NCBI RefSeq assembly: GCF_048569485.1
Contig: NC_134364.1
Coordinates: 127,287,908 to 127,351,907 of the forward strand
Reading direction: 5' to 3'
Origin: Anomaloglossus baeobatrachus
Taxonomy: Eukaryota > Chordata > Amphibia > Anura > Aromobatidae
DNA: 64,000 nt
In this document: positions 51,213 through 63,100 of the stretch, in pieces
Numbering within the stretch: the first letter of the stretch is position 1
How the letters are laid out: every line of letters starts with the position of its first letter
Position numbers and translations under genes: made by a program
Notes under the pieces: model-generated
What the model was told of the DNA's origin: nothing
Seen by the model: the letters and a program-made list of their open reading frames with translations, nothing else
Databases searched by the model: none

Positions 51213-51760
51213 GACCACCCGGCCCGGTCACATGACGCACAGCAAACGCCAAGATGGCGACTCCAACAATCAGTATTATCACAGCGGGAGTCCGATCCCA
51301 ACCAGATGTGGATAGCTCGTCGTGGAAGTCTATCGAGTGCTCTCTGGTGTCAGCCACTTATCCCAGCAGGAGAGACTTAGTCTCATCAGGGAGGGATGCG
51401 GACCATGAGATCATTGCGGTTCATCCAATCACATCCCGTACAGATTGGATCAGATCTGCAATGTGAGCACAATGGACATAGAAAGACATTGACGGATCTG
51501 GGAATAATTGATCTGCCGCCCCTTCAGTGGTTGCCGCCATAGGCCACTGCCAGCCGTGATGCACTATAAGGGGTGATGGCCAAATGTGCTCTGCGGCCCC
51601 CCATGACAGGACGTCGGGGGCTGAGCATATGTGCACTTTGCTGGAATACGCATAAAGCTTTTCAAGGTGGGGGGGATGGAAGGGAAAGCATTTCATAATA
51701 ACCTGTAATCTCTAATTCTCAGGGATCCGCCCATTAAAACAAGGCCACGCCCATTACTCA
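51213..51760 (+). other. NR1I3: Probable NR1I3 3' UTR
   Basis: Unique sequence directly after the stop. The first common poly(A) hexamer that I see is ATTAAA at 51733-51738, which would give a 3' UTR of about 540 nt. Confidence 0.5.
51733..51738 (+). terminator. NR1I3: Candidate poly(A) signal of NR1I3
   Basis: ATTAAA, the second most common vertebrate hexamer. No AATAAA was found between the stop and this site. Confidence 0.4.
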
Positions 51761-52126
51761 GTCACATGATTATAACAACACGTATGGTAATTGTGGTATT
51801 CTGCTGCCATCTGGTGGCTGGGAGAAGGTACTGCATGAACCGCTCCTACCCGGGACGACATCGAGCCTTACCTGTGTGGTACTTCCATACCTATGCCCAG
51901 GCACCAGCTGCCCATAGAGAAAAGCTGGCAAATGTTAGGTGGGTAATATCGGCCTCACAAGATATCAGCAGCAGCGGCATCCTCAGGACAACTGTAACAG
52001 CAGTACCAGCAGGACACGGGCGAATCACAGCAAGGGCCTTATTAGAGGGGGAAGACGGCGGCTGCGGGGGACGGGGAAGAGGATTAGGAGGCGGCATCAT
52101 ACCAAACAATAGAGCATCATTGTGTA
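51761..52126. other. Intergenic unique sequence
   Basis: No gene or repeat recognised. Open frames of 66-135 aa on both strands lack domains and splice support. Confidence 0.45.
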
Positions 52127-53241
52127 TAGGGGGCGGCAGGGGGCATCCTAATGTGTATGGGGTGCTTTCATAATGTGTATAGGAGACCTGAAGGCATGAT
52201 TTGTATAGGGGGCATCACACTGCGTATAAGGGGAAGGGGGAGGCATCAGTGTGTATAGGGGAGATTGAAAGGGGTCATCATAGTGTATAGCGGTCTGTGG
52301 GGACATCATATAGTATATAGGGGGCAGCCTAATGTATATATTGAGGGGCTGTAGAGGCATCACATTATGTAGGGGGGGGGGGAGGATGTGTGGGGGCATT
52401 ACACTGTATATAGGGGGGCATCACACTGTATATAGGGCATATGCGGGGGCATCACACTGTATATAGGGCAGATGCGGGGGCATCACACTGTATATAGGGC
52501 AGATGCGGGGGCATCACACTGTGTATAGGGCAGATGCGGGGGCATCACACTGTGTATAGGGCAGATGCGGGGGCATCACACTGTGTATAGGGCAGATGCG
52601 GGGACATCACACTGTGTATAGGGCAGCTGCGGGGGCATCACACTGTGTATAGGGCAGCTGCGGGGGCATCACACTGTGTATAGGGCAGCTGCGGGGGCAT
52701 CACACTGTGTATAGGGCAGCTGCGGGGGCATCACACTGTATATAGGGGAGCTGCGGGGGCATCACACTGTGTATAGGGCAGATGCGGGGGCATCACACTG
52801 TGTATAGGGCAGATGCGGGGGCATCACACTGTGTATAGGGCAGATGCGGGGACATCACACTGTGTATAGGGCAGCTGCGGGGGCATCACACTGTGTATAG
52901 GGCAGCTGCGGGGGCATCACACTGTGTATAGGGCAGCTGCGGGGGCATCACACTGTGTATAGGGGAGCTGCGGGGGCATCACACTGTGTATAGGGCAGAT
53001 GCGGGGGCATCACACTGTGTATAGGGCAGATGCGGGGGCATCACACTGTGTATAGGGCAGATGCGGGGGCATCACACTGTGTATAGGGCAGATGCGGGGG
53101 CATCACACTGTGTATAGGGCAGATGCGGGGGCATCACACTGTATATAGGGCAGATGCGGGGGCATCACACTGTATATAGGGCAGATGCGGGGGCATCACA
53201 CTGTGTATAGGGCAGATGAGGGGGCATCACACTGTGTATGG
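52127..53241. repeat. 31-bp minisatellite array between NR1I3 and TOMM40L
   Basis: Diverged units to about 52410, then about 27 regular 31-bp units containing GGGGGCATCACACTGTGTAT followed by AGGGCAGATGC or AGGGCAGCTGC. ATGC and CTGC forms come in blocks, and the block order repeats once (52500-52780 and 52770-53000), a sign of block copying. Confidence 0.95.
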
Positions 53242-53681
53242 GGGGTACCCTGAGTATCAGCGTCACTCTCCATCACTATTATATACGGGTACAGTCTGAA
53301 GCCCCCCACGTTACACCCGGTATTAGAAGCCACTGACAGATCACACAGGAGGCGGGTGTCTGGTAAAGTTCGGCTTTATAAAGGTGGGCATCGCCTCTTC
53401 AGGCCGCACTGAGGTCCTGTAACATATACCACCTACATGGAATGAGCGGAGGTGCCCCCCGGACCTGTACAGTGGCTGCTGGGGGTCCGGAGAGCCGGGC
53501 AGTGGAGAGTGCCGGAGTGGATGAGGCCCTGAGATTAGCCCTGTGCTCGGTGTGCAGTGCCATGTCTGACCACCGGGGCCAGCGTCGTCCTGTGCCCCCA
53601 ACAGACCAACAATCACACAGACAGGACATGCCCGGCCCCGGAGGGGGGGTGGGGGAGGGAGAGTCACGCGTCTGGCCGGCT
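53242..53681 (-). other. TOMM40L: Probable TOMM40L 3' UTR and end of intergenic region
   Basis: Unique sequence next to the TOMM40L stop. On the minus strand the variant hexamer TATAAA lies at 53375-53380, about 300 nt past the stop; no AATAAA is seen. Confidence 0.4.
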
Positions 53682-53924
53682 TCACCCCACCATGATGCTG
53701 AATCCACAGTGAAATTTATTTTTCCAGTGGTTCATAAAAGCCCCGAGGGCCAAGGTGAGGGGCAAAGGGGGCAGCCTCTTCTCCAGGACCCCCCCGACAC
53801 ACCAAGAACTGTCCACCGTCCCTTTAAATACCATGTTGGCCTTTGGGACGTCCAGGTGATAGCCGAACGCGAAGGACGTCTCCTGCAGACGAGTGTTCGC
53901 CTCGAACTCCACCCCGAGCCGGAT
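53682..53924 (-). CDS. TOMM40L: TOMM40L exon 8 (C-terminal barrel strands, beta-signal)
   Basis: Acceptor TTCCCTCAG; 80 codons plus TGA. Encodes [20 protein letters not shown] through [20 protein letters not shown] to the final MVG. Confidence 0.95.
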   Translation of the reverse strand: MRLGVEFEANTRLQETSFAFGYHLDVPKANMVFKGTVDSSWCVGGVLEKRLPPLPLTLALGAFMNHWKNKFHCGFSIMVG

Positions 53925-56340
53925 CTGAGGGAAGAGATGGCGCGTCAGAGGGTCCGGGATCAGCGGCCGCGGGGCCGAGGCTATCTCACCTGCTCATTGG
54001 CTCTGTGATAGTAGCTGGCGTGGGCTCCGCCGTACCCGATATTCAGGGTCGCCACCCAGTCCGGGGCTACAGGGAGACACAAGCGGGAAATCACCGACAA
54101 CCTCCAGTCACACACAATACGCCCTGGGGTTGTCAGAGACCGGCGCCGTACCCGAGTATTTTCCTGCCAAGGTCAGGATGGCGCCTTCCTCCGCCATCCG
54201 CTGGTGATACACGAGTTCTCCGCCCAGGACCAGGCGGGGAGTGATGCTCTGCAGGAAGTGCGTCACCAGGATCACTGCGTACACAAAACGGGAGAGGAGC
54301 CACCATCAGCGTCGCCCCCTGCTGGGGATAACGGGAGGACGCAGGGCCCCGAGCAGCCGCGCACCTGATTGGTTGATGATGTCGGGGTTCCCCAGGGTCA
54401 GGGTCCCCGTGCAGTCCTCCCCCCTGTACTCCACATCCACCTGCCACGTCAGGAACTTGGAGTGATGAGTCTGCAGGACAAATCCACAATGTCACCGGCC
54501 TCCGGGCCCCCTGTGCCACCCGCGGGGTGGGGGTCCGCACCTCACCTGGAACACGGTCTTGGAGCGGACGCGTTCAGCCAGGAGACAGGCCGCCTGGGCA
54601 TTGAGGCTGCCGGCGTTGTCCAGGTCTCCGGTCAGCAGAGGGAACGTCTGTACGGGGAGAGAAGCGGCAATCAATACAGCGCGGCCCCAGGGGGGGGGGG
54701 CGACAGGACGTACCTCGCCGGCACCGGGCAGCGCATCTCCCAGGTACTTGGCATTGAAGTGATAACCGGAGAGGCCGATGGTGCTCATGTGGATCTGATG
54801 ACTGATCTGCAGGCAAGAGAGGGTTAATTAGGGAGGAGCAGCGAGCGATGAACCGGATACAACAGGCACAAACCCTCAGCTGTGAGCAGTGACAGGACGG
54901 GCACCGAGGAGAGAAGAAAGGGTCCGATACCTGTAGGTGACGGCTGAGGGTCTTATTGATGATCAGCTTCATCCCCTCCATCTGCTGCGGGAAAACCTCT
55001 GCAAGAGCAAGAGAGACCGTAATACAGACCCCGACCGCCACAGGGGGCCCCTGCAGACCCCCCACCGCCACAGGGTGCCCCGCCATAACAAGAGAGACCG
55101 TAATACAAACCCCCGACCGCCACAGGGGGCCCCTGCAGACCCCCCACCGCCACAGGGGGCCCCGCCATAACAAGAGAGACCGTAATACAAACCCCCGACC
55201 GCCACAGGGGGCCCCCCGCAGACCCCCCCACCGCCACAGGGGGCCCCCCGCAGACCCCCCCACCGCCACAGGGGGCCCCGCCGAGACGAGAGCCCCCGCA
55301 GAACCCCCCCACCGCCACAGGGGGCCTGCCGGCACAGGAGAGACCGTAATGCAAACCCCCGACCGCCACAGGGGGCCCCCGCAGATCCCCCGACCGCCAC
55401 AGGGGGCCCGTCGAGACAAGACAGACCGTAATACAGACCCCAGACCGCCACAGGGGGCCCCCGCAGAGCCCCCCCACCGCCACAGGGGGTCCCGCCGAGA
55501 CATGAGAGCCCCCACAGATCCCCGACCGCCACAGGGGGCCCCACCAAAACAAGAGACGCTACAGACCCCCCCCTCAATTGCCACAGGGGGCCCCGCTGAG
55601 ACAAGAGAGCCCCTGCAGACCCCCAACTGCCACAAGGGTCCCCACAAGACAAGAGAGCCCCCACAAACCCCCCCACTCAATTGCCACAGGGGGTCCCAAT
55701 GAGACGAGAGCCCTCGCAGACCCCCAACCGCCATAGGGAGCCCCACCAAGAAGAGAGCCCCCGCAGACCCTCAACCCCAATAGGAGTCCCCGCCAAGATA
55801 AGCCCCCGCAGACGCGACGCCAACAGGGGTCCCCGCCAAGACAAGAGCACCTCCGCAGACCCCCGACCCCAAAAGGGGTCCCCGCCGAAACAAAAGTGCC
55901 CCCAGTACTAGAGGTTACCCCCGTAATCCGGGCAGAGCACCCAGCACCACAGACAGAGATCCTATAATCCATACAGAGCTCCCTATAATCCAGGCAGACC
56001 CCGGCACCATGGCCAGAGACCCCATAATCCAGCACAGCCCCCCATCCCTCAGGCCCTGTAATCAGGGCAGAGACTCCCCCATCCAAGTCCCTCGGGTATG
56101 GCCCCCTGGCACGCACCCCTTCCTCCTGAGGATGGCCTCAGGGCACAGCCCCCACTCATTCCCCGAGCACGGACCCCCATTTCCCGAGCACAACCCCCAC
56201 ATCACCTGGAGCCCCCCATACCCTTCACCTTTGCAGCTCCGGTGCAGCTCGTCGAAGCTCCCGGGGTTGGGCAGCGCCGCTCGTCTCCGCCTCGTCCACC
56301 AGGAGCCTCCAGAGGGCGACACTGCCAGGACGTTGCCCAT
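53682..56340 (-). CDS. TOMM40L: Tom40-like mitochondrial import pore protein, eight exons
   Basis: Porin-type beta-barrel of the mitochondrial outer membrane, related to the TOM40 channel through which precursor proteins enter mitochondria (family knowledge). Exons in reading order: 56340-56229, 54998-54931, 54806-54714, 54647-54546, 54470-54365, 54274-54152, 54066-53990 and 53924-53682. All introns are GT-AG with consistent phases; 924 nt code for 307 aa, against 308 for the human protein. Recognised blocks are [82 protein letters not shown] and [20 protein letters not shown]. The C-terminal HCGFSIMV fits the beta-signal for sorting into the outer membrane. The short MGN start without the Pro-rich leader of TOMM40, and the NR1I3 neighbour, favour TOMM40L. 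Introns 2-7 are only 65-124 bp, unlike those of NR1I3. Confidence 0.95.
53990..54066 (-). CDS. TOMM40L: TOMM40L exon 7
   Basis: Encodes [25 protein letters not shown]. Acceptor CCCTGTAG, donor GAGCAG|GTGAGA; 77 bp, flanked by introns of 65 and 85 bp. Confidence 0.95.
54152..54274 (-). CDS. TOMM40L: TOMM40L exon 6
   Basis: Encodes [20 protein letters not shown] and [20 protein letters not shown]. Acceptor GTGTACGCAG, donor TCGG|GTACGG. Confidence 0.95.
54365..54470 (-). CDS. TOMM40L: TOMM40L exon 5
   Basis: Encodes [20 protein letters not shown] and [15 protein letters not shown]. Acceptor GTCCTGCAG, donor ATCAG|GTGCGC. Confidence 0.95.
54546..54647 (-). CDS. TOMM40L: TOMM40L exon 4
   Basis: 34 codons, phase 0 at both ends: [20 protein letters not shown] then [14 protein letters not shown]. 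Acceptor CCCCGTACAG, donor CCAG|GTGAGG. Confidence 0.95.
54714..54806 (-). CDS. TOMM40L: TOMM40L exon 3
   Basis: 31 codons, phase 0: [20 protein letters not shown] then [11 protein letters not shown]. Acceptor TTGCCTGCAG, donor CGAG|GTACGT. Confidence 0.95.
54931..54998 (-). CDS. TOMM40L: TOMM40L exon 2
   Basis: Encodes [22 protein letters not shown] after a split Glu codon shared with exon 1. Acceptor GCTCTTGCAG, donor CTACAG|GTATCG. Confidence 0.95.
54999..56228 (-). other. TOMM40L: TOMM40L intron 1 (1.2 kb)
   Basis: The only long intron of the gene; most of it is the GC-rich repeat at 55012-55900. The remaining 300 bp next to exon 1 (55901-56228) are C-rich unique sequence with no exon. 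Confidence 0.9.
55012..55900. repeat. GC-rich composite repeat in TOMM40L intron 1
   Basis: Tandem ACCGCCACAGGGGGCCCC units joined by GCAGACCCCC or by GACAAGAGAGACCGTAATAC segments, giving alternating spacings near 30 and 60 bp. Units decay toward 55900. Apparent frames of 199-391 aa on the minus strand are false. Confidence 0.93.
56229..56340 (-). CDS. TOMM40L: TOMM40L exon 1 with start codon
   Basis: Starts [20 protein letters not shown] and continues [17 protein letters not shown]; the donor is CAAAG|GTGAAG. The ATG at 56340-56338 follows GCTCCCCGCC, a fair Kozak context, and matches the start of human TOMM40L (MGN). The Arg-rich segment precedes the conserved [11 protein letters not shown] block. 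Confidence 0.95.
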
Positions 56341-56541
56341 GGCGGGGAGCGCTGTCCGCCCTCAGAGGTGAGGGGGTCCCATCTGCCACACCTGAGGAGA
56401 GACGTCAGCGCAGCCCCCAGCAGCTGTGACCACAGGCCTCACCCGTCCGCCCCTCCGTCTGCTCCTCCTGGCTCCACGCTCCTACTATTCATGTCACCAG
56501 CATAATGACAGCCATTGTAACTCCTGGCAGACTCCGCCCAA

Positions 56542-56549
56542 TGACGTCA
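56542..56549. promoter_or_regulatory. CRE (TGACGTCA)
   Basis: An exact palindromic CREB/ATF site about 200 bp upstream of the TOMM40L ATG. Confidence 0.5.
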
Positions 56550-56729
56550 CCGGCGCCGCGGCGGACATGTCAAGTGTGGGTATAGAGAGTGGGCGGTGCT
56601 CGCCGTTGTCAGGGGAACGTAAGAGAGACGCGCCGTCAATGACAGATGGGTCCCCATTAACAGAACCGAATGAATACAAAATGAAGGCAAAGCTGGAAGG
56701 CTCCGCGCCCGGGCAACGTCATCAGCAGC

Positions 56730-56739
56730 GTCACGTGAC
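56730..56739. promoter_or_regulatory. CLEAR-type E-box GTCACGTGAC, copy 1
   Basis: An exact 10-bp palindrome with a CACGTG core, the consensus bound by TFEB/TFE3/MITF and also by USF and MYC/MAX. Confidence 0.5.
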
Positions 56740-56772
56740 TCGCCAGCGCTGGCCCTTTAAGAGTGTATGGAC

Positions 56773-56782
56773 GTCACGTGAC
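56773..56782. promoter_or_regulatory. CLEAR-type E-box GTCACGTGAC, copy 2
   Basis: A second exact copy, 43 bp from the first start to start, overlapping an ACGTCA half-CRE. Confidence 0.5.
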
Positions 56783-56829
56783 GGGACGTATCGCTGGGAT
56801 TGGCTGCTCCCGTCGGGCCCCTGGTTTCC

Positions 56830-57096
56830 GGTTGCGGAGCAGGCAAGTGGAGAAGCAAGGTGTCCCCGGGAAGAGGAGCGGCCGCAGCTGGTCCCTGTAC
56901 ACACGAGGGGCCGGAGGGAGAGGTACCGCAGCCGGGGGCACTACAAGTCCCAGGCAGCAGCTCCCAGGAGCGGCGGAGTCCTCCGGAGCGTGTGTGACGT
57001 GTATGTGAGCCGTATCTGTCTCCTCAGGTGATGCGTCTGCAGCCTCTGCCGGGGAGGATGGCGCTGCGCCCCCCGGAGGACGGTGCCCTGTGAGAG
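56830..57096 (+). other. Possible first exon of a divergent gene
   Basis: A GC-rich stretch ending with a consensus donor (GAGAG|GTGAGT). Only a short frame is present near the donor (ATGGCGCTGCGC from 57058, 11 codons to TGA), so the exon would be untranslated. An internal TCTCCTCAG near 57027 could be an alternative acceptor. The gene itself lies beyond the 43-bp array and cannot be named. Confidence 0.3.
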
Positions 57097-57190
57097 GTGA
57101 GTGCCGGGCCCCGTACACACCGATAACGGGGCTGAGAAGACTAGCAGAGCCCGCCGGTCACCGACCTCCAGACAGCCGAGAGAGCGTAAT

Positions 57191-60100
57191 CCGGGGCTAT
57201 ACCGGCCGTACCCGTCACTATATACAGTGCCCGGGCTATACCGGCCGTACCCGTCACTATATACAGACAGTGCCCGGGCTATACCGGCCGTACCCGTCAC
57301 TATATACAGTGCCCGGGCTATACCGGCCGTACCCGTCACTATATACAGACAGTGCCCGGGCTATACCGGCCGTACCCGTCACTATATACAGACAGTGCCC
57401 GGGCTATACCGGCCGTACCCGTCACTATATACAGACAGTGCCCGGGCTATACCGGCCGTACCCGTCACTATATACAGACAGTGCCCGGGCTATACCGGCC
57501 GTACCCGTCACTATATACAGACAGTGCCCGGGCTATACCGGCCGTACCCGTCACTATATACAGACAGTGCCCGGGCTATACCGGCCGTACCCGTCACTAT
57601 ATACAGACAGTGCCCGGGCTATACCGGCCGTACCCGTCACTATATACAGACAGTGCCCGGGCTATACCGGCCGTACCCGTCACTATATACAGACAGTGCC
57701 CGGGCTATACCGGCCGTACCCGTCACTATATACAGACAGTGCCCGGGCTATACCGGCCGTACCCGTCACTATATACAGACAGTGCCCGGGCTATACCGGC
57801 CGTACCCGTCACTATATACAGACAGTGCCCGGGCTATACCGGCCGTACCCGTCACTATATACAGACAGTGCCCGGGCTATACCGGCCGTACCCGTCACTA
57901 TATACAGACAGTGCCCGGGCTATACCGGCCGTACCCGTCACTATATACAGACAGTGCCCGGGCTATACCGGCCGTACCCGTCACTATATACAGACAGTGC
58001 CCGGGCTATACCGGCCGTACCCGTCACTATATACAGACAGTGCCCGGGCTATACCGGCCGTACCCGTCACTATATACAGACAGTGCCCGGGCTATACCGG
58101 CCGTACCCGTCACTATATACAGACAGTGCCCGGGCTATACCGGCCGTACCCGTCACTATATACAGACAGTGCCCGGGCTATACCGGCCGTACCCGTCACT
58201 ATATACAGACAGTGCCCGGGCTATACCGGCCGTACCCGTCACTATATACAGACAGTGCCCGGGCTATACCGGCCGTACCCGTCACTATATACAGACAGTG
58301 CCCGGGCTATACCGGCCGTACCCGTCACTATATACAGACAGTGCCCGGGCTATACCGGCCGTACCCGTCACTATATACAGACAGTGCCCGGGCTATACCG
58401 GCCGTACCCGTCACTATATACAGACAGTGCCCGGGCTATACCGGCCGTACCCGTCACTATATACAGACAGTGCCCGGGCTATACCGGCCGTACCCGTCAC
58501 TATATACAGACAGTGCCCGGGCTATACCGGCCGTACCCGTCACTATATACAGACAGTGCCCGGGCTATACCGGCCGTACCCGTCACTATATACAGACAGT
58601 GCCCGGGCTATACCGGCCGTACCCGTCACTATATACAGACAGTGCCCGGGCTATACCGGCCGTACCCGTCACTATATACAGACAGTGCCCGGGCTATACC
58701 GGCCGTACCCGTCACTATATACAGACAGTGCCCGGGCTATACCGGCCGTACCCGTCACTATATACAGACAGTGCCCGGGCTATACCGGCCGTACCCGTCA
58801 CTATATACAGACAGTGCCCGGGCTATACCGGCCGTACCCGTCACTATATACAGACAGTGCCCGGGCTATACCGGCCGTACCCGTCACTATATACAGACAG
58901 TGCCCGGGCTATACCGGCCGTACCCGTCACTATATACAGACAGTGCCCGGGCTATACCGGCCGTACCCGTCACTATATACAGACAGTGCCCGGGCTATAC
59001 CGGCCGTACCCGTCACTATATACAGACAGTGCCCGGGCTATACCGGCCGTACCCGTCACTATATACAGACAGTGCCCGGGCTATACCGGCCGTACCCGTC
59101 ACTATATACAGACAGTGCCCGGGCTATACCGGCCGTACCCGTCACTATATACAGACAGTGCCCGGGCTATACCGGCCGTACCCGTCACTATATACAGACA
59201 GTGCCCGGGCTATACCGGCCGTACCCGTCACTATATACAGACAGTGCCCGGGCTATACCGGCCGTACCCGTCACTATATACAGACAGTGCCCGGGCTATA
59301 CCGGCCGTACCCGTCACTATATACAGACAGTGCCCGGGCTATACCGGCCGTACCCGTCACTATATACAGACAGTGCCCGGGCTATACCGGCCGTACCCGT
59401 CACTATATACAGACAGTGCCCGGGCTATACCGGCCGTACCCGTCACTATATACAGACAGTGCCCGGGCTATACCGGCCGTACCCGTCACTATATACAGAC
59501 AGTGCCCGGGCTATACCGGCCGTACCCGTCACTATATACAGACAGTGCCCGGGCTATACCGGCCGTACCCGTCACTATATACAGACAGTGCCCGGGCTAT
59601 ACCGGCCGTACCCGTCACTATATACAGACAGTGCCCGGGCTATACCGGCCGTACCCGTCACTATATACAGACAGTGCCCGGGCTATACCGGCCGTACCCG
59701 TCACTATATACAGACAGTGCCCGGGCTATACCGGCCGTACCCGTCACTATATACAGACAGTGCCCGGGCTATACCGGCCGTACCCGTCACTATATACAGA
59801 CAGTGCCCGGGCTATACCGGCCGTACCCGTCACTATATACAGACAGTGCCCGGGCTATACCGGCCGTACCCGTCACTATATACAGACAGTGCCCGGGCTA
59901 TACCGGCCGTACCCGTCACTATATACAGACAGTGCCCGGGCTATACCGGCCGTACCCGTCACTATATACAGACAGTGCCCGGGCTATACCGGCCGTACCC
60001 GTCACTATATACAGACAGTGCCCGGGCTATACCGGCCGTACCCGTCACTATATACAGACAGTGCCCGGGCTATACCGGCCGTACCCGTCACTATATACAG

Positions 60101-63100
60101 ACAGTGCCCGGGCTATACCGGCCGTACCCGTCACTATATACAGACAGTGCCCGGGCTATACCGGCCGTACCCGTCACTATATACAGACAGTGCCCGGGCT
60201 ATACCGGCCGTACCCGTCACTATATACAGACAGTGCCCGGGCTATACCGGCCGTACCCGTCACTATATACAGACAGTGCCCGGGCTATACCGGCCGTACC
60301 CGTCACTATATACAGACAGTGCCCGGGCTATACCGGCCGTACCCGTCACTATATACAGACAGTGCCCGGGCTATACCGGCCGTACCCGTCACTATATACA
60401 GACAGTGCCCGGGCTATACCGGCCGTACCCGTCACTATATACAGACAGTGCCCGGGCTATACCGGCCGTACCCGTCACTATATACAGACAGTGCCCGGGC
60501 TATACCGGCCGTACCCGTCACTATATACAGACAGTGCCCGGGCTATACCGGCCGTACCCGTCACTATATACAGACAGTGCCCGGGCTATACCGGCCGTAC
60601 CCGTCACTATATACAGACAGTGCCCGGGCTATACCGGCCGTACCCGTCACTATATACAGACAGTGCCCGGGCTATACCGGCCGTACCCGTCACTATATAC
60701 AGACAGTGCCCGGGCTATACCGGCCGTACCCGTCACTATATACAGACAGTGCCCGGGCTATACCGGCCGTACCCGTCACTATATACAGACAGTGCCCGGG
60801 CTATACCGGCCGTACCCGTCACTATATACAGACAGTGCCCGGGCTATACCGGCCGTACCCGTCACTATATACAGACAGTGCCCGGGCTATACCGGCCGTA
60901 CCCGTCACTATATACAGACAGTGCCCGGGCTATACCGGCCGTACCCGTCACTATATACAGACAGTGCCCGGGCTATACCGGCCGTACCCGTCACTATATA
61001 CAGACAGTGCCCGGGCTATACCGGCCGTACCCGTCACTATATACAGACAGTGCCCGGGCTATACCGGCCGTACCCGTCACTATATACAGACAGTGCCCGG
61101 GCTATACCGGCCGTACCCGTCACTATATACAGACAGTGCCCGGGCTATACCGGCCGTACCCGTCACTATATACAGACAGTGCCCGGGCTATACCGGCCGT
61201 ACCCGTCACTATATACAGACAGTGCCCGGGCTATACCGGCCGTACCCGTCACTATATACAGACAGTGCCCGGGCTATACCGGCCGTACCCGTCACTATAT
61301 ACAGACAGTGCCCGGGCTATACCGGCCGTACCCGTCACTATATACAGACAGTGCCCGGGCTATACCGGCCGTACCCGTCACTATATACAGACAGTGCCCG
61401 GGCTATACCGGCCGTACCCGTCACTATATACAGACAGTGCCCGGGCTATACCGGCCGTACCCGTCACTATATACAGACAGTGCCCGGGCTATACCGGCCG
61501 TACCCGTCACTATATACAGACAGTGCCCGGGCTATACCGGCCGTACCCGTCACTATATACAGACAGTGCCCGGGCTATACCGGCCGTACCCGTCACTATA
61601 TACAGACAGTGCCCGGGCTATACCGGCCGTACCCGTCACTATATACAGACAGTGCCCGGGCTATACCGGCCGTACCCGTCACTATATACAGACAGTGCCC
61701 GGGCTATACCGGCCGTACCCGTCACTATATACAGACAGTGCCCGGGCTATACCGGCCGTACCCGTCACTATATACAGACAGTGCCCGGGCTATACCGGCC
61801 GTACCCGTCACTATATACAGACAGTGCCCGGGCTATACCGGCCGTACCCGTCACTATATACAGACAGTGCCCGGGCTATACCGGCCGTACCCGTCACTAT
61901 ATACAGACAGTGCCCGGGCTATACCGGCCGTACCCGTCACTATATACAGACAGTGCCCGGGCTATACCGGCCGTACCCGTCACTATATACAGACAGTGCC
62001 CGGGCTATACCGGCCGTACCCGTCACTATATACAGACAGTGCCCGGGCTATACCGGCCGTACCCGTCACTATATACAGACAGTGCCCGGGCTATACCGGC
62101 CGTACCCGTCACTATATACAGACAGTGCCCGGGCTATACCGGCCGTACCCGTCACTATATACAGACAGTGCCCGGGCTATACCGGCCGTACCCGTCACTA
62201 TATACAGACAGTGCCCGGGCTATACCGGCCGTACCCGTCACTATATACAGACAGTGCCCGGGCTATACCGGCCGTACCCGTCACTATATACAGACAGTGC
62301 CCGGGCTATACCGGCCGTACCCGTCACTATATACAGACAGTGCCCGGGCTATACCGGCCGTACCCGTCACTATATACAGACAGTGCCCGGGCTATACCGG
62401 CCGTACCCGTCACTATATACAGACAGTGCCCGGGCTATACCGGCCGTACCCGTCACTATATACAGACAGTGCCCGGGCTATACCGGCCGTACCCGTCACT
62501 ATATACAGACAGTGCCCGGGCTATACCGGCCGTACCCGTCACTATATACAGACAGTGCCCGGGCTATACCGGCCGTACCCGTCACTATATACAGACAGTG
62601 CCCGGGCTATACCGGCCGTACCCGTCACTATATACAGACAGTGCCCGGGCTATACCGGCCGTACCCGTCACTATATACAGACAGTGCCCGGGCTATACCG
62701 GCCGTACCCGTCACTATATACAGACAGTGCCCGGGCTATACCGGCCGTACCCGTCACTATATACAGACAGTGCCCGGGCTATACCGGCCGTACCCGTCAC
62801 TATATACAGACAGTGCCCGGGCTATACCGGCCGTACCCGTCACTATATACAGACAGTGCCCGGGCTATACCGGCCGTACCCGTCACTATATACAGACAGT
62901 GCCCGGGCTATACCGGCCGTACCCGTCACTATATACAGACAGTGCCCGGGCTATACCGGCCGTACCCGTCACTATATACAGACCGTGCCCGGGCTATACC
63001 GGCCGTACCCGTCACTATATACAGACAGTGCCCGGGCTATACCGGCCGTACCCGTCACTATATACAGACCGTGCCCGGGCTATACCGGCCGTACCCGTCA

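Larger units (their letters stand above)
56341..57096. promoter_or_regulatory. CpG-rich probable bidirectional promoter
   Basis: The region upstream of TOMM40L is rich in CpG and lacks a TATA box. It has a perfect CRE (TGACGTCA, 56542-56549), two GTCACGTGAC palindromes (56730-56739 and 56773-56782), an inverted CCAAT box (GATTGGCTG, 56798-56806) and a TTTCCGG ETS-like site near 56825. A donor-like GAGAG|GTGAGT on the plus strand at 57096/57097 suggests a second gene starting in the opposite direction. Confidence 0.6.

Noticed and set aside
51766-52173. 135-aa plus-strand frame between the two genes
   Set aside because: It ends in the decaying edge of the 31-bp array and has low-complexity Gly-rich content with no recognisable family.
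54574-55749. 391-aa minus-strand frame rich in Gly, Leu and Trp
   Set aside because: It is the GC-rich repeat of TOMM40L intron 1 read through. The real exons inside it are in frames joined by clear splice sites.
53682-56340. Assignment of the beta-barrel gene to TOMM40 itself
   Set aside because: The long Pro-rich leader of TOMM40 is missing. The MGN start, 307-aa length and residues such as [11 protein letters not shown] and [11 protein letters not shown] match TOMM40L better.
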